Shown piece after piece: positions 23,501-38,500 of a DNA stretch of 64,000 nt. The stretch spans positions 22,742,603 through 22,806,602 of the forward strand of contig NC_087254.1 of NCBI RefSeq assembly GCF_037042905.1. The letters run 5' to 3'. The notes below the pieces were generated by a model. It did no database searches, was not told the origin of the DNA, and saw only the letters and a list, made by a program, of their open reading frames with translations. Origin of the DNA: Lytechinus pictus. Taxonomy: Eukaryota > Echinodermata > Echinoidea > Temnopleuroida > Toxopneustidae. Numbering within the stretch: the first letter of the stretch is position 1; each line of letters starts with the position of its first letter. Position numbers and translations under genes: made by a program.

Positions 23501-26500
23501 CTTAAACGGTTATGTTCAACATTTCAACATCAGGTAGGTCATATCAATCCAGTCTTGGCCACACAGAGACACAAGTCAAATCTCTTGAGACCACAGAAAT
23601 CTATTTAATTTACATAATATTTTGCTTGCTTTGCCCTATTGGGTCTAAAAAAATTGCTACAACTCAGTGATGATTCCACCTACAAGAGGATAAAATAATA
23701 CAAAAATAAATACATGTATAGGCCTACTTACCAAAGCAGGATCGGCTGTCTTGTACAATGTCTTCACAAAAAATAATATACGTTAAGAAAAAATACTATG
23801 CTTTATCATAGCACCACAAAAAAGATATTTCACTCTTTCATATAGAGTTGTTTGTAAAGTCATTTATTTATTCATTACTGTGGGTTTACTATGTAAATAT
23901 GTCAAAGTATTTTTCTCCACAGGGCCTTGTGTAAAGATGTAACATAATTACAACATAATATTATATTGTATAATTATAATAAAACATACATTTTATGGGA
24001 TAGAATACAAAAAATATTAGATTTGCCTTTTTAAAAAGATATTCTGATGTCTTCATTGCTCTGCCAATTTTGAAAGTGCAATGGTTAAATGAAGATTAAC
24101 AGCTATTATACAGTAACAGCATAAATATACTGCAATGAATATGGTATAATTTTTTTTCCAAAAGTAGATTTCTCTTCCTGGTCATATTCCATGAGTGACT
24201 GCATGAATTCAGGATAGACAAAGTATACGACGAAAGTGTATTCCAACCCTCCTTTGTGATCAAGGTTTTGAAATGAAAGGATACAACGGCCGGAGTACCA
24301 GGTAGACCCAGCCACACGCCAGGCAGGATGGTCATACTGTTCACTCTCTTAGCAGCCTGTAATTGCAGTTGAATAGACAAAGATCAAAGATTAGATTCAG
24401 TAGTGTCAGAGTAGGTGCTTGCAGTAAGCCTGCAGAATGGTAAGGCAGTTTTTTTTTTAAGAATGAACATTTTAGAGCAGCCAGGCAGGTGAAGTGGGTA
24501 CCTAATACAATTTCCTTGTCCCCTTAGGCTAACACAAGGGCTGCTCTGGACTTATACAGGGGTAGATTGATAAAGAGGAAAAAGTGTGAAAGATTTTCCT
24601 TCCGATTTCCCATAATTAAACTTTATTTCATCTTTGTATCACTTATCAAGTTGCACATTAACATAATTCTCCTCTGTTATTGTTTAAGAGTATAAAAAAA
24701 GTACCTCCTGTCAAGGAAAGGTAAATATTGGAAACACAGGGTAGCAGAATGAGATTATTATGACTTACCAATATTGATGAAGGCACAGTGCTTAGAGCAA
24801 GGGTGGCTAGATTATGCCTGCATGGAAGGAGGAAAAAACATCAATGACATCAGGGTCAGTTGGGAGTCTTTCAAAGACCCTTTTATAAGGCACAATAAGA
24901 TGAGGCACTTATTGAAATGGAAAGTTTGTGATGAGGAAAGAAGTATAAATATGTAATATACAAGTATAAAGGGGTACTTATCAAAAGGAAACTAATATGA
25001 CCAATAATGAAAATGATTCAGCGATAATGAGTAAAATAGGGACACTTAGAGTTTAAATTCATAAGGAATCACAGGGAGAGTTAACCTGACAGGCATAAGG
25101 CACTAATCAGATACCGATCAAGGACATCTAATCGCACTTCATATCTCAGGCTTTATCTCAACTTCAGAGGGCAACGAATAACTTTGAAAGGAATTTCTTT
25201 TGATCAAAGCCACATTTTGGAAATCTAGTACAACGGATAGATACGTCTGTCTAGTGAAGTAAATCTTGGCGGTAAATCATGACTGAAATGGTATCTTGGT
25301 ATATGAGTGATTGTGATGAACCTTACCCTTCCACATGAAGCCATAGATTGTGATCATCACAGATAGTTCTTAGTCTGTTGAGATTATCAGTATGACCAGC
25401 CATGGGGGAGCCTGCATTCGCTACCACCATCAGAGGTGTCTTGGAAGAGGATTCGTCGTCTTTGATCAATCTCTCTAATGTAGCAATATCCTGGAAAAAA
25501 TAAATAAAAAGAAATGTTGTTACAACTGTGGTACAATGAAAGTAGTTTTAACAATAACACAATAATAAACAGTAAATGAAATAAACAATGATTATGATGA
25601 TGAATCTTAAATCATAGTGATGATGATAATAGGCATTAATATAACACCATCTATCTAGAAATAATATATTACAATGTGAACTACTAATTAATTATAACAA
25701 AAAAATAGTAATAACAAAAATAATGATAAGATTTTTTTGAGGCATGGTAGCCATTTTGGTTATAAACCGATCTCTAGGCTAAAAAAACATATGGCAGTGA
25801 TATTCCCACATGGTCTAACATAAGGCAATTTACTGCACACATAAAAGTGGTACTTGTATCCCACGGCCATGCATTTTATTCATGAGTGAACTCATGCTCT
25901 TTTCTCTATACACACAAACCTTACAACATACCTTCTATCATTCTCAACCTGCACTGACATAAATGTTTGAAAAGACTTACCATAGTGTGTTGGGATCCAA
26001 AGACTGTGTTACATGGTACTGTACATAAACTGGATTGTGGAAGACCAAGCTGAAAGACAAACAGAAAAAAATCAAAACTTGTTTCTTTTTCAAATCAATG
26101 GATTTATCACCTTATTGCAGAACGCCTAATGCAAATATCAGTATTGAGGTATGCTCCTGAGACCCAGTTACTTGTAGAAGTAACAAACTGATCCATACAT
26201 TTGAGTACAAGTCCTATGTTACATCTTTCTGATGGTGATAGTAAAGGTGTGTCCACACATGTACCTAATCACATCTGATTAATACATTTCTGTAAAAGTC
26301 AGAGTCACAGCAAAAATTAAGTCTGGTATAAATATAATTACAATTTAGATAGCTGTTGAAACAAGCTATTTTTCAAATTTTGATTGGGGGAAGTTTGTCA
26401 AAATAGTTCTCAAATCAATGTAGGTCCATTTCAAACAAACATCCTATATCACAGATAATGATTAGAATTGCATTGAATTTCAGGTGACAGATGTGATTTA

Positions 26501-29500
26501 AACCTACAAACCAATAGAAAGCTTTAACTACTCAACTCAGTTTAGAATGAGTAAAACGGTGAAAAAATATCAAAGCAAGAAGTCAACCTCAATTTTATCA
26601 ACCTAATCAACGAGGGTGAGGTGGAGGGCAGGTTTTGATTGTTGCACTTTTTCTAACATTTACCTGTGAACAGATGTATTGTCCTAGTCCAGGTCGTGAT
26701 GCAGCACTGATATAGATGATTGGTGGTTTGGTGTAGAGGCAGTTGAAACCCTCTGTACCATATTTCTCATATTTATTATTAAGAACCAGTCGACAAACCC
26801 TCGCTAGACCTTCCCGATCATCCACATGGTAGTATGCTGATGATTCATCAAATCTAATACAAATACAAATCAGAGGGATAATGAATATCATTTTCTGTAA
26901 AGGGGCTTATTATCTGCCTATTTCAGCCAAAGACTGTGACTCTCCTGACAATAGTTTGCAATATCAATTTTTTTCTTTCTTTTATTTTTTACTTTGCTTT
27001 GTATTAGAATAAAGTCATCAGAAAGGGACTTATATCCCTTTATCTAGTATGTAATAATCAGGTTATTTCTAAAAAGTTAATGATTTGTATAATTTGTATG
27101 CTTCCGGACAAAACAATTTGTTTTTTTTTTGTTGCAATGATTCATTTGTCCAGTACACGCTTTGTAAGCCCCTGATATCTGACCAAAAGAGTTTTCCTAT
27201 TAATCTCCAGCATGGCACATACATGTATTCCTGCTCAGAAAAATACTTCTTTACATGATGGATTCATATCAATTCAACATTGTTAACATAATTGCTAGAC
27301 CCAGGTGCCTTATAGTCCAATTCAACAAAGTATGACCACAAATTATTCAAGATCACTGAAGTCCAAAATGAGCTTCACTACAAATTATTTACAAAACTGG
27401 AATAAAAAATCTATAAATAGCTCAATGGTTGATGCTAAATCATGATTTATAAATAAAATATACCTGAATATCCTTGATAGCCAGAGTGTGGTATCAGAGA
27501 CTATCCTTGTTGCTATTCTACGAAGGTGGTTGAGTTCAAAGGTCGAAATATATGCCATCAAACTCTGTCCTGTCATTGCAATGTGAGCTGCTTTATCTAG
27601 CATGCTTGGTGATGTTATCCTTTCATATATTGAAGGAAAAAAAATTGATTTGTAAACATTCGAAAAATTGATAAAACTTTCCAGCTGTTACAACCAGTCA
27701 TGCTGCAGTCAGAGCTGCCAACATTGGGATGATAGAATCCAGTAGATTTCGCGGAGGTATGATTTTGTGAGGGAGTGGCGGAACGTTGTCCCACGGATGG
27801 GAGTTTTGGGTAGCAAAACACATTAAGAAACAACATTTGATAGTAACCGACAGCTGTCTAAACCATCAAAAAAAATTCTGATAGATGAAATGCACATTAG
27901 AGAGAATTCATGAATTGTCATTGACTAAATATACACTTCAGGCAATACAGTAGATTTTTTAAATAATTCATAAAAGAATGCATTCAACATGAAAATACCT
28001 TTAATTGGCCAGAGTGGGAAGGGGCTGCAGTAGTGGTAAACATGGTAAATGAGCTTTATATGTGGACTGTTTAAAGTCTCTGAGGGATTCCTGTGAAAAC
28101 TGTCACACAGTCCCATTCTGCTTGAAAAGTATCTTTATACTTCGACAAGTATTTTGTCGTCTTGGTCTTGGATGACTCCATCTCCATGATCTCCATGGTC
28201 ACTGGCGATGCGATTGTAGTGTGGATAAATCGGGACGGGGCGTGCTTCGCACAGCTCAGCCAGCCACTGAGCCAGCGCCAGGCTAGCTCACTCACGAAAG
28301 AGAAAATGTTCGAATCCGATCAACCCAAGTGAAAGTAGGCGAAAAAATCTCCACTTTGCTTCTAATTTTTCAGGATTGTCAATAAAATTATTCCTGAAAC
28401 TGAAAGTCGAGGTGTAAAAGTAATCCACTTGTTAATCCCATCGTTGATCCACAGTTTCAGCTCGAATAAGGCGCAAGCAAGCTTACGAGAAATGCCTCGC
28501 AGTGCTCGTGAACTTTCCTTCTCGGAGCTTCCTGGCGCAGCGCGGCCGGCTGGAGCCCCGCCGGGGCGCATCGGGGGCCATGTGCATAGAGTACCGCTTA
28601 AGAGTTTTCATCACACATTGCAGAACCCGGAAATAAAATGGCTTGTTAGACTACTTCACCAGTCGTTCAGTAAAATTATCTTCATTTACATGGGAAATCA
28701 ATGTACGATTATACAAAAACTGGTAGAAGTTACTGGGTAAAATGAAAATGTGATAAGGAGGTTCCACGTGGGTGTTAGGGAATTGAACATGCTAGACTCG
28801 TTAAACAGTCGTTTGTATGAATTTTACAATTTAACAGCTAAAAATCCTGATTATCCGGGAGATTTTGGCATGGGGTCGGGAGAACGGGAGATTGGATCGC
28901 AATCCAGTATTCTCCCGCAGGATCCGGGAGACTTGGAAGCTCTGTGCAGTCTTTGATAGACAGGGGAATAGCAATGGTTTATTACTCAAACTTTAAAATG
29001 ATCTGTGAATGTGATCTGTGGACTAATGCTATAAAAGTAATAATTCGTCAACACTAAACAAAAATTGGTTCCAGAAAACCTTAAACTGATCCAACTGTCT
29101 CTCATTTATTTGTATCCAATGGGTTTGCATCAACTTGGTCTTCTAGCAGATCATCTCATTTTCAGAGTTTCTTAATATAATCATGGCTAATCCCACTTGG
29201 TCTACTAGCAGATCATCTCATTATCAGAGTTTCTTAATATAATCATGGCTAATCCCTCTTGGTCTACTATCAGTTTGGTCCTACCATCAATTTGTCTTAT
29301 ACTCACTAGGTCTAAATGTCATTTAGTCTAATGCCAAGATGGACTAATTTCAACTTTGTCTTCTTATTATTGGGCACTTTAACATGTGAAAATTTGGTTC
29401 AAATACAGCTCATCATATCATCCGGACTTAAGTTTTGGTAGACTGCTAACATCCACCAAGCTTAGATATGAGATGGGAAGGTATAGCGTAAGTGGAAATT

Positions 29501-32500
29501 AGACAAAAGGGTACATGGACCAAATGGCAATTGGACCAAGTTAGTCCAGTAGACAAACTACATGTAGTTGTTGACAAACTACTATTAGACCAGGGCCCCA
29601 TCTTACAAAGAGTTACGATTGATCCGATCAATTGTGTCTCTATGGAAATCCATCAGTGTCATAATTTTTTCTACTGGAAATTGGCACAATTTCCTTTGTT
29701 AACATAGAGAAGCACAGTTAATTTTCAAGAAAATCATGAATGCATGAATATACATCATAGTTGCTGGCCGTCCACAGTTGCGATTGATCGGATCAATTGC
29801 AACTCTTTGTAAGACGGGGCCCAGGTGGGATGAGAACAAATGGTAAGTAGACTATTCTTAGACCAAATGAAACAGAGACAAAGCAGTTGTAGGTCAAGTG
29901 GCAATATACCCTCTCATTACCTTGGTATTCCTGGACCATCCTGATCTGATGTAACAATGATGTTCTGAAGCTGCTCAATGATTGCATCCAATTTCTGACC
30001 ACTGGTCGGTACCAAACACGACCAGAGAAACAAGAGGTAAAGATAAAAGAATGGAAAAAGAGAAGATAAAAAAAGAGAGAATACACTACATTTGGTGAGT
30101 ATAAGGAAAGGACTGAGTCATTGAACTAATAAGGTCAGAGATGTTAATGGTATATATTTATTATTCATAGTATGAAATAAATTCCTGTGATTAGTATTAT
30201 GTGTGTCATCTGTTGAGATAAGTACTGCCAGTCCAATTGTGCACATATTGTCACACTTAAATGATAAAAAAATCTTCTCGAAGGAATGTTTAAGGGACTA
30301 CATAAATGGTGTACAACACATGTTTGTAATGAAGGAAATAAGCAACACAACTTATTACAGAGATGATGAAAAAATGTCGATTTGAAACACATGAATGGAG
30401 AGTGAAGTGTTAAAGAACATGCAATACACTAACTAGTCTAGTGAAACAGACTTAAATTCTATGTTCATGACACATGTATAATATATGCAGACTAGTCTAC
30501 TCCAACAGACCTTAATTCCCATGGGTATGGTAGTGATGGTATGGAGAGGATGAACATGCTTTGTAATTGTACATGTACCTGTTAGATATTGGTCCAGGTA
30601 GCTTTCTTCTTACTTTATTCAAAAATGTTTTGAATCTCTCATCTCGCTCCTTGTCAAGCTGCCTGTTACATGTATACATTTAGATATTGTTACCTATTTG
30701 CAATTATAGACCAAGTTGACCCAAACAAAGAGTTGAATTGACTACATAAGCCTGTCATTGAAATTTATTTCCTGGGAACATCGTACACTGTATTACAGTA
30801 TTCTCACCACATCGCCCCTCCCCCCTTCTAGCCAATTAAACCCCAAGTCCATTGAGACTTTCCTTACTCCTTTTCATGTTACTATTTGAGATAGAAACAA
30901 ATTACATTTTCAATACTGGAACAATTACAGTGTATTTTAAAAAATACATACAAAATAAATGGCAACACAGAGAGAAAATTATAGGAATGGGTCATGTGAC
31001 TTGGTGCCTGACACAAGCAATGCTCAATATTTTTCTCGACATTAATAAAATGAGGAAAATCAAACATAAACTCAACTGAATTACAGAAGTACATAATCTT
31101 CTACAGACTTACATGTAAGAATGTTATGTTAAATTTGTGGTGTATAATGCATACTGTACTCACATTCCTAATATGAAAATGTTATAAGTCTTCAATTTTC
31201 TAGATCAACTATAGAAATTGAAAAAAAAAAAAATGTGTTTATAATTTTCATTTTTATGATCTATTTGATTTTATTCATATTCTATTCTTTTACATGTAGT
31301 GCTTAAATCCACTTACCTCAGATCTTTACCAAAAGAAGCTTGTTGTGACCAAAACAATACATAAAATGCAGACGTCCTTGAAACAATGAATACTTACTTG
31401 CTGTATGAATCCATTAGGTCCATGACTTCTTTCAGTCCTTCTGACATCTCTCGCAAACTTGGTTCAATCATTAGCTGAAAAAAAAAAAATTAAGCAAATA
31501 TTAAAAATTCAGTGAGTCATATAATTAGATGTTGTTACCACAGAAGTTGAAGATATACATGTATGATGACCATTAAAAGGTCAGTTGTTTTACATTGAGT
31601 AGAAACCAAAGCAGTGACCACAAATATAATGTAACTTCTGCTAAATTTCAATAAAATTCAGTTCTGCCCAAACAAAAGAGTATGGATGACCTAATAAATG
31701 AGTGAAAGCTACACATAAAATGTGACATGATGTTACAAGTACTTTTGTGGCGTAATTTCCTTCAGCAAGAAACTGATCCACAGTGTGCTGCACTCAACCC
31801 AGGTGAGGTAAATGGGTACCGGTAGGAAGTAATTCCTTAAAAAGCTATGTGCGCTATGAACGCCTAGCTTAGCCGGGTAATATAGGAGCGCCTTGAGCAC
31901 CTAACAAGGTGGATATGTGCGCAATATAAATACCCTATATTATTATTATTATTTCTCTCCTTGGGGTGTGGTGGGATCAACACAAATATCACAACATAAA
32001 AAAGTGTGAAAAGAAAAGAAAAGAAGGGGTACATTAAGCAAAATTGAAGGTACATAATATTATTCTTAAGTAAATTCATTCACATTTAGAGGATCATTTA
32101 CTGATTTATAAATTCATATTTAACCAAGTTTCAAAATTAAAAAAAAAAATTGTAATAAAGAGATTGCCCTTGAATGACTTGACAAACTTGTGTGAACAGA
32201 AATCTTCCACAATCTGAACGGAATTCAATGGCAAATAAATAGACATACACAAGTACTACGTGACTTGTACAAGAGCTCTACGCCTTGAACAAAAAGATAT
32301 TTCCAGAAGCACAGACAAGATACAAAGTATTCTGATTCTTTGAAAGTGTGGACCTCAGTGAGGTATTCATAGAAGTTTATAGTCTTCTTGGGTGTCACTG
32401 TCAAGTAATTTGACACTCTTACACTTGCAGGTACAATTTACTGGGCAATAAACCCCATTGTTCCTATTCTAATCTCTTTGAGATGATGCATGATATATTC

Positions 32501-35500
32501 TTTAAATTGCATGGTAGATTAGTATTTTGCTTCAAATTATCAACATTTCTTCAAAATAAATATCATGTAAGTACTACAAATTAAAAGAGAATGTCTTCAC
32601 AAGTAAAAATTAGTGAATTTCTATGTGACTTGTGTAAACAGTGATTCTGAGGTTCCACCAGAACAACCTTTGTGTCATTTTAGTGAGTATTTTTTTTTCA
32701 TGAATAATATTTTCATAAATAAATAACCGCACATTGAAATGGTAGAAAGTGTTTCTCTTTCTTGCAAACTATGATTTTCAGGGCTCTGCTGCAAAGGTTA
32801 TTGGACCAAGCCACAAACTAAGGTTACTTTTTTCCCCCTCCTACCTTATCTACTTGGCACCAGTCTTAAACTTGCAGGTAGAGTATAACATATCATGTAT
32901 GTAAACCTTTCAATACAGGCTTATGAAAACTTTGCAGGAAGGGGAGAAGCAAACTTAATCACGGATCAAATACTTTCATGTTACTTGCAATCCTCTTTTG
33001 AGAAAAAAACAAGTTAAATGGATGGAGTTACAGCAACATTACCTTTGAAAATAATATGTTCAAAGCCAACAGTAGAAATATGCAGTGTAATAAGTATGCT
33101 TCGCTGAATCTTTCTTAAAGGACAAGTCCATTCCAACAAAAATTTGATTTGAATAAAAAGAGAAAAATCCAACAAACATAACATTGAAAATTTCATCAAA
33201 ATTTGATATAAAATAAGAAAGTTATGACATTTTAAAGTTTTGCTTAATTTCATAAAACAGTTATATGCACATACATCCTGAGCGGTATGCAAATGAGGAG
33301 ACTGATGACGTCATCCACTCACTATTTCTTTTGTATTTTATTGTATGAAATATTCTAATTTTCTCATGATTGTCAAGTGAAACAACGATTTATTCTCCCC
33401 TGAACATGTGGAATAAGCATTGTTCAATACTACATGGTTCAGTCAAGTTCAAGTTGGTCCTTAAGGTCAAATCTATAAAAAATGAGATATTATATCATTC
33501 AAACAATAAAAAACAAAAGAAATAGTGAGTGAGGGACATCATCGACTGTCTCATTTGGATGTCAACGAGTTGTGCATATCAATGTTTTTTTTAAATAAAC
33601 AAAACTTTAGAATGTCATAACTTTCTTATTTTACATCCGATTTTGATGAAATTTGCAGCGTTATGCTGGTTTGATTTTTCTCTATTTATTCAAATCAACA
33701 TTTTTCTGGGGTGGACTTGACCTTTAAGCTAATTGACTTAGTGACTACCCAATTCCTTGCAGACTACAATTGGTCATTCATAAAGGCAATATGATTCTGA
33801 TTAATGGCTTGCAGAAATTTCAATCGCTGTCCCCACATAGAATCCTATCTAGAATATGGACAAAATGAGGCAAAGCAGAGGGACATGCTTATTCAATTTA
33901 GAGCAGAGGTATGAAACCTTAGTTTGCATTTGCCATCAAGTGTTCATGGGTGAGTGCTAAAAGTTCTACTTTGTATTAATAACAATAACATGGGTTCGAA
34001 TCCTACTCTACTAATATTTTCTGTTACAAACTGATGACAATTGGATATATTTTGCTGAAAATTAGATAAGACAATAAGGAATTTCAACAATAAACAAGAG
34101 TGTCGCTAAGGCGAGCACATAATACGCTCGCCTATAACGCAGAAAATGTAGATATTGGTCAAGCAAGATAAGTGGAAGGTGGCGACTTCACCTTTGACCT
34201 TCTGACCTCAAAATCAATAGAACTCCTGGGATCGATGTACCTCGATGGTTCGTGTACTGTAGGCTCCACCACACTTCACTACCACTACCCTCCGCTACAC
34301 CTACCCGAACCATCGGGCGACAAATACTCGCTCTCAAAAACCAGTGACAAATAATAAAAATTTACAATCAATATTTAAATTTCATTATTTAATAAATAAT
34401 AATTTCAATCTATGAACTGATCTTCAAAACGGCACTTTCGTAACATAGCTCCTCAAAGCTACGTCATATTGAAGCGGTTCAAGGGTCATTACAAGCCTAT
34501 TGTATTTGTGGTAGTTACGAATGGATCGAGAAATCTACACGAGATCGGTCTGGTAAGAAACCTCTCATTTTTCACATTTATACTAACATATTTGTTACCC
34601 CTTCATACGCATTAGGCGTATGAAGGTTCATAGATAAATAAAATCAGGGGAAACAAACCAATTTCATCCTCTAGTCTAAATGGATTTCCTAGGGAAATCC
34701 ATCCGTGTTGATATGCATGCATGGCGACCATTTCAAATAATTCAAGGCTCCGTGTCATGTGAGAGAAAGTATATGTAAAAATATTATCAAAAGACATCAT
34801 CACGGAGTCCTCATATCGGAGAGTTCCAAAATAAAAATGGAGTACATGCGTGGCCTGACCTTGAGTCAAGGCTAGGCCCACCCATGGGTTCAATTCATCT
34901 CGCGTGCAAAGGATTCATATGCACCTGGTGCACGCGAATCTTTCACACCCTTTTTGCTCAAATAACTATGACATACCATTATAGCTAAGATTTCTAATTG
35001 TGCTATGACACTTACCGAACCATATGGATCGTTTGTTGAATTCTCTTTGCTGTTTTTTTCAATAAAAAAAAAGCATTTTTGCTTGATCTTCACGTAGATG
35101 CCTCCTGATCAGCGTGGATATCAATTTTTGCCTTAAGAGGGCGCGCGATATTATTCATATGCCGGTTTGTACAGTTTGTCTGCAGCTTATACTGCTAGCT
35201 GCATTCTAGGCGCTCAGCATTATTTTCTTGCTCGTTCAATCCACTTTCATCATCTGTCAAAAGATGGCGCACTTTACCTATAAGTATATACATGAAATGC
35301 AACCTGTTGATTTTTTTTCTCTACAATTTCCTATGCGCCGACGACTTAAATCGAGACTGTTCGATAGGAAAAATCGCGTAAATATTCATATCTGAATGAC
35401 ACGCGCCTTAAAACCTTTTTAAAGGTCAAGTCCACCCCAGAAAATTGTTGATTTGAATCGATAGAGAAAAATCAAACAAACATAACGCTGCAAATTTCAT

Positions 35501-38500
35501 CGAAATCGGATGTAAAATAAGAAAGTTATGACATTTCAAAGTTTCGCTTATTTTTCACAAAACAGTTAATGCACAACTCAGCGATATGCAAATGAGAGAG
35601 TCGATGATGTCCATCACTCACTATTTCTTTTGTTTTTTATTGTTTGAATAACACAATATTTCAATTTTTACAGATTTGACTATAAAGACTAACTTAACTT
35701 AAGCATAAACTGTTATAATAATGGAAATTCCACATGTTCAGGGAGAAATAAAACTTTGTTTCACTTGACGAGGAAAAAATTAGAATATTTCATATTTCAT
35801 TTAATAAAATACAAAGAAACAGTGAGTGGGTGACGTCATCAGTCTGCCAATTTGCAGACCGACCAGGATGTGCATATAACTGATTTGTGAACTTTAAAAT
35901 GTCGTAACTTTCTTATTTCACATCCGATTTTGAAGAAATTTTTTAGTGTTTTGCTTGTTGGATTTTTCTCCTTTTTTTCAAATCAACTTTTTGTTGGGGT
36001 GGACTTGTCCTTTAAGTTTAACAACAACAACATCGCATTTCAATTGTTGTTTGCGTGATTCCACCGCAGTACTTGGACGGACAGATGGAGTATCTTGGCC
36101 AAAATTTGGAGGTAAGCATTAAAAAATAATTTTTACAAATAATTTCGAATAAATCTATAAAATAAAGCTACTTGATTGTTGTAAATTACTGATAGGAAAT
36201 ATGTAGACAGCTGGCAGCCGTCTGTTTCGAGGAGTTTTTTAACTTTTTTTTATTTTTTTATTTCTCCTCGTACACAGACGGCTCGCTAGCGTGCAGCCAC
36301 CATTAGGGGACTTGCAATGCAAAATCCCCCCGTCGGGGCTCTTCAACTTTTGTCTTTAATGAATAAAAAATTTGAAAATTAACGCGACCAAAATGCAAAT
36401 TAATATTCCCTCTTGGCATTAATTGCCAAAAAACGGAGAAAAATCAAGTTAAAAGGAACAAAAACAGTGACTTACCTCGGCTGTCGCGCAAATTCACTTC
36501 CCCGTTTTATCCGATCTTAAGTACATAAACATATGGCCATTGAGTCCCCTGTACAGATCGCGCTAGAACTTCGGTCTCTGTATTTGGTGAGTGAAGCCAA
36601 CGGAGTTCAGGGGCCTGTTGCATGACGAGATGAGCGATACGTAGGAACGTCCTAGGACCATTCTTCCGAGATAGGAAGATTGGCGACAAATCAGCGCTTT
36701 CCGTTTCACGAAGGCAATTTTGTCTTCCAAGTCCGCGACATCGTTTGATATCGATAGTATCGGAAAAATATTTAGTCTTCATCTTCACCTGAACCTTTTA
36801 TTTCTGAATGACGACTTTACATAAAATCCGATATTTCAATAAAAGGAGATCAAATAATGTTTTACTTATTACTGATAGTAGAATCGATGTATGGAGCTTA
36901 CTTTATGAGGTTAAAAGAGAAAAAACTTTAAAGATTCACAAACATAACTAAATAAAATCGAAATTTTCATTATTTCCCTTATTTAGAACACGGTGTCTTT
37001 TTAGAGACACCTGTTATTGATATTTCAACGAAAGAGACCCTTGTCCGACATAAAATTGATTTAACTAAGTAATTTCGACATTTATTAGTTCAATATTCTG
37101 TATTTTTATAGAATACTTGTATATAATGATAATTTTGCAAATTATGCGTTAATATGTTATTTGTTGAGGTAAATATAGGGTTTGAATGGAGTAAACAAAA
37201 TCAACAGTGTCTGATTGTATGAGACTAAAAAGGAAAATATGAGAGGCTGCGTGTGAAAAATCTAATTTATTTATTTTATTTGTCAGATATAACGCAAGAA
37301 ATACAAATGTGAGTGTTTAGAGTATAAACATACCTCAGCTGCATGATGAGTAACAGAAGAAAATGAAAATATGAAAATTGCTGTAAACATGTCCAAGTGG
37401 ATAAAGTAGTACTTTGCAATAATAATTAGAACATAGAAAAAGGTGTGAATCAATCCGCAATGGAAAAAATACTTTTACAGAAATAATGCTAAATATGACA
37501 ACGATGATCACTTAATTTATGGAAGTTTATATAAAAATATAAGGTTTAAGAAATAACATAAAAAATATATATGTTCAACATTTCAAAGTTAAGGAGTATA
37601 GAGACTATATGCTATGACATAAGGGCCGAAAGGGGCCTACCCTAAGATTTAAAATGCGCCTCTTCGTATGGACTTTCCATAATCTTTTCTTTAATGAACT
37701 TATCTTCATTTGTAATGATTGTGATGGATTCGTAAGCTATAGGCTTAATCTATACCTTAAATTCAATATTAGCTGCAGGTTTTTTGTTTTGTTTCACTGT
37801 TTAAAATCCAACAATTAATTTTCATTGATTAAAATAAATCTCAGCAAAAAAAAAAATAATTGTAATTAAAATAAAATGAAAATAAATAAATGATTTAGCA
37901 TGTTTAACATTTTAGTTTTGTTTGTCTTGTTTTTTTTTTTGCTGAATGTTATTGAACACGTTTTTTACCTTACATAATTTCTTTTAAAGAAATTTGTTGT
38001 TTATCTATAATGAGAAAGCATGAGGGGTCGGCTAAAGAGATATAGTGCCGCCCATTTCAAGTATTTCAAGTTTTAATATTTTTAATAGAAAAGGGGTGGG
38101 GATAAGACGGAGGGAGAATAGAAGAAAACATATTAAAAAAAATATTTGGCCCTATACATTACCCCCGGGAATAATACATGTACCCCGGAGAAGTTTAAAT
38201 GACATCCGTTTTTGGTCGTCCTGCCGTGCAAAAAGACGACATGAAATTTATTACAACTAGCCCCCATATAAAAAATAACTTGGCGCCATCCCAGATAAAA
38301 TGCATCAGAGTGCAACCAAAAAAATGTTTAGAGGTGATATGTCAGTGTGGCTTGCCGTAAATGCATTTTCTCTCAATGCCGACGGTGGCGGGCGGTGCGC
38401 AAAGAAGATCATGCCTACGTAGGACATGTCTGGAGGTGTCTTTCCAAGGACCATTCTTCGTATCGCCCAAATCGGCTTTGTGAAACAGTTGAGCGATATC

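Noticed and set aside
28071..28295. Candidate alternative first exon of pdxdc1 (MSELAWRW... frame)
   Set aside because: No donor in the phase needed by exon 27464-27619, and upstream exons at 29.9, 30.6 and 31.4 kb already complete the conserved N-terminal region in phase.
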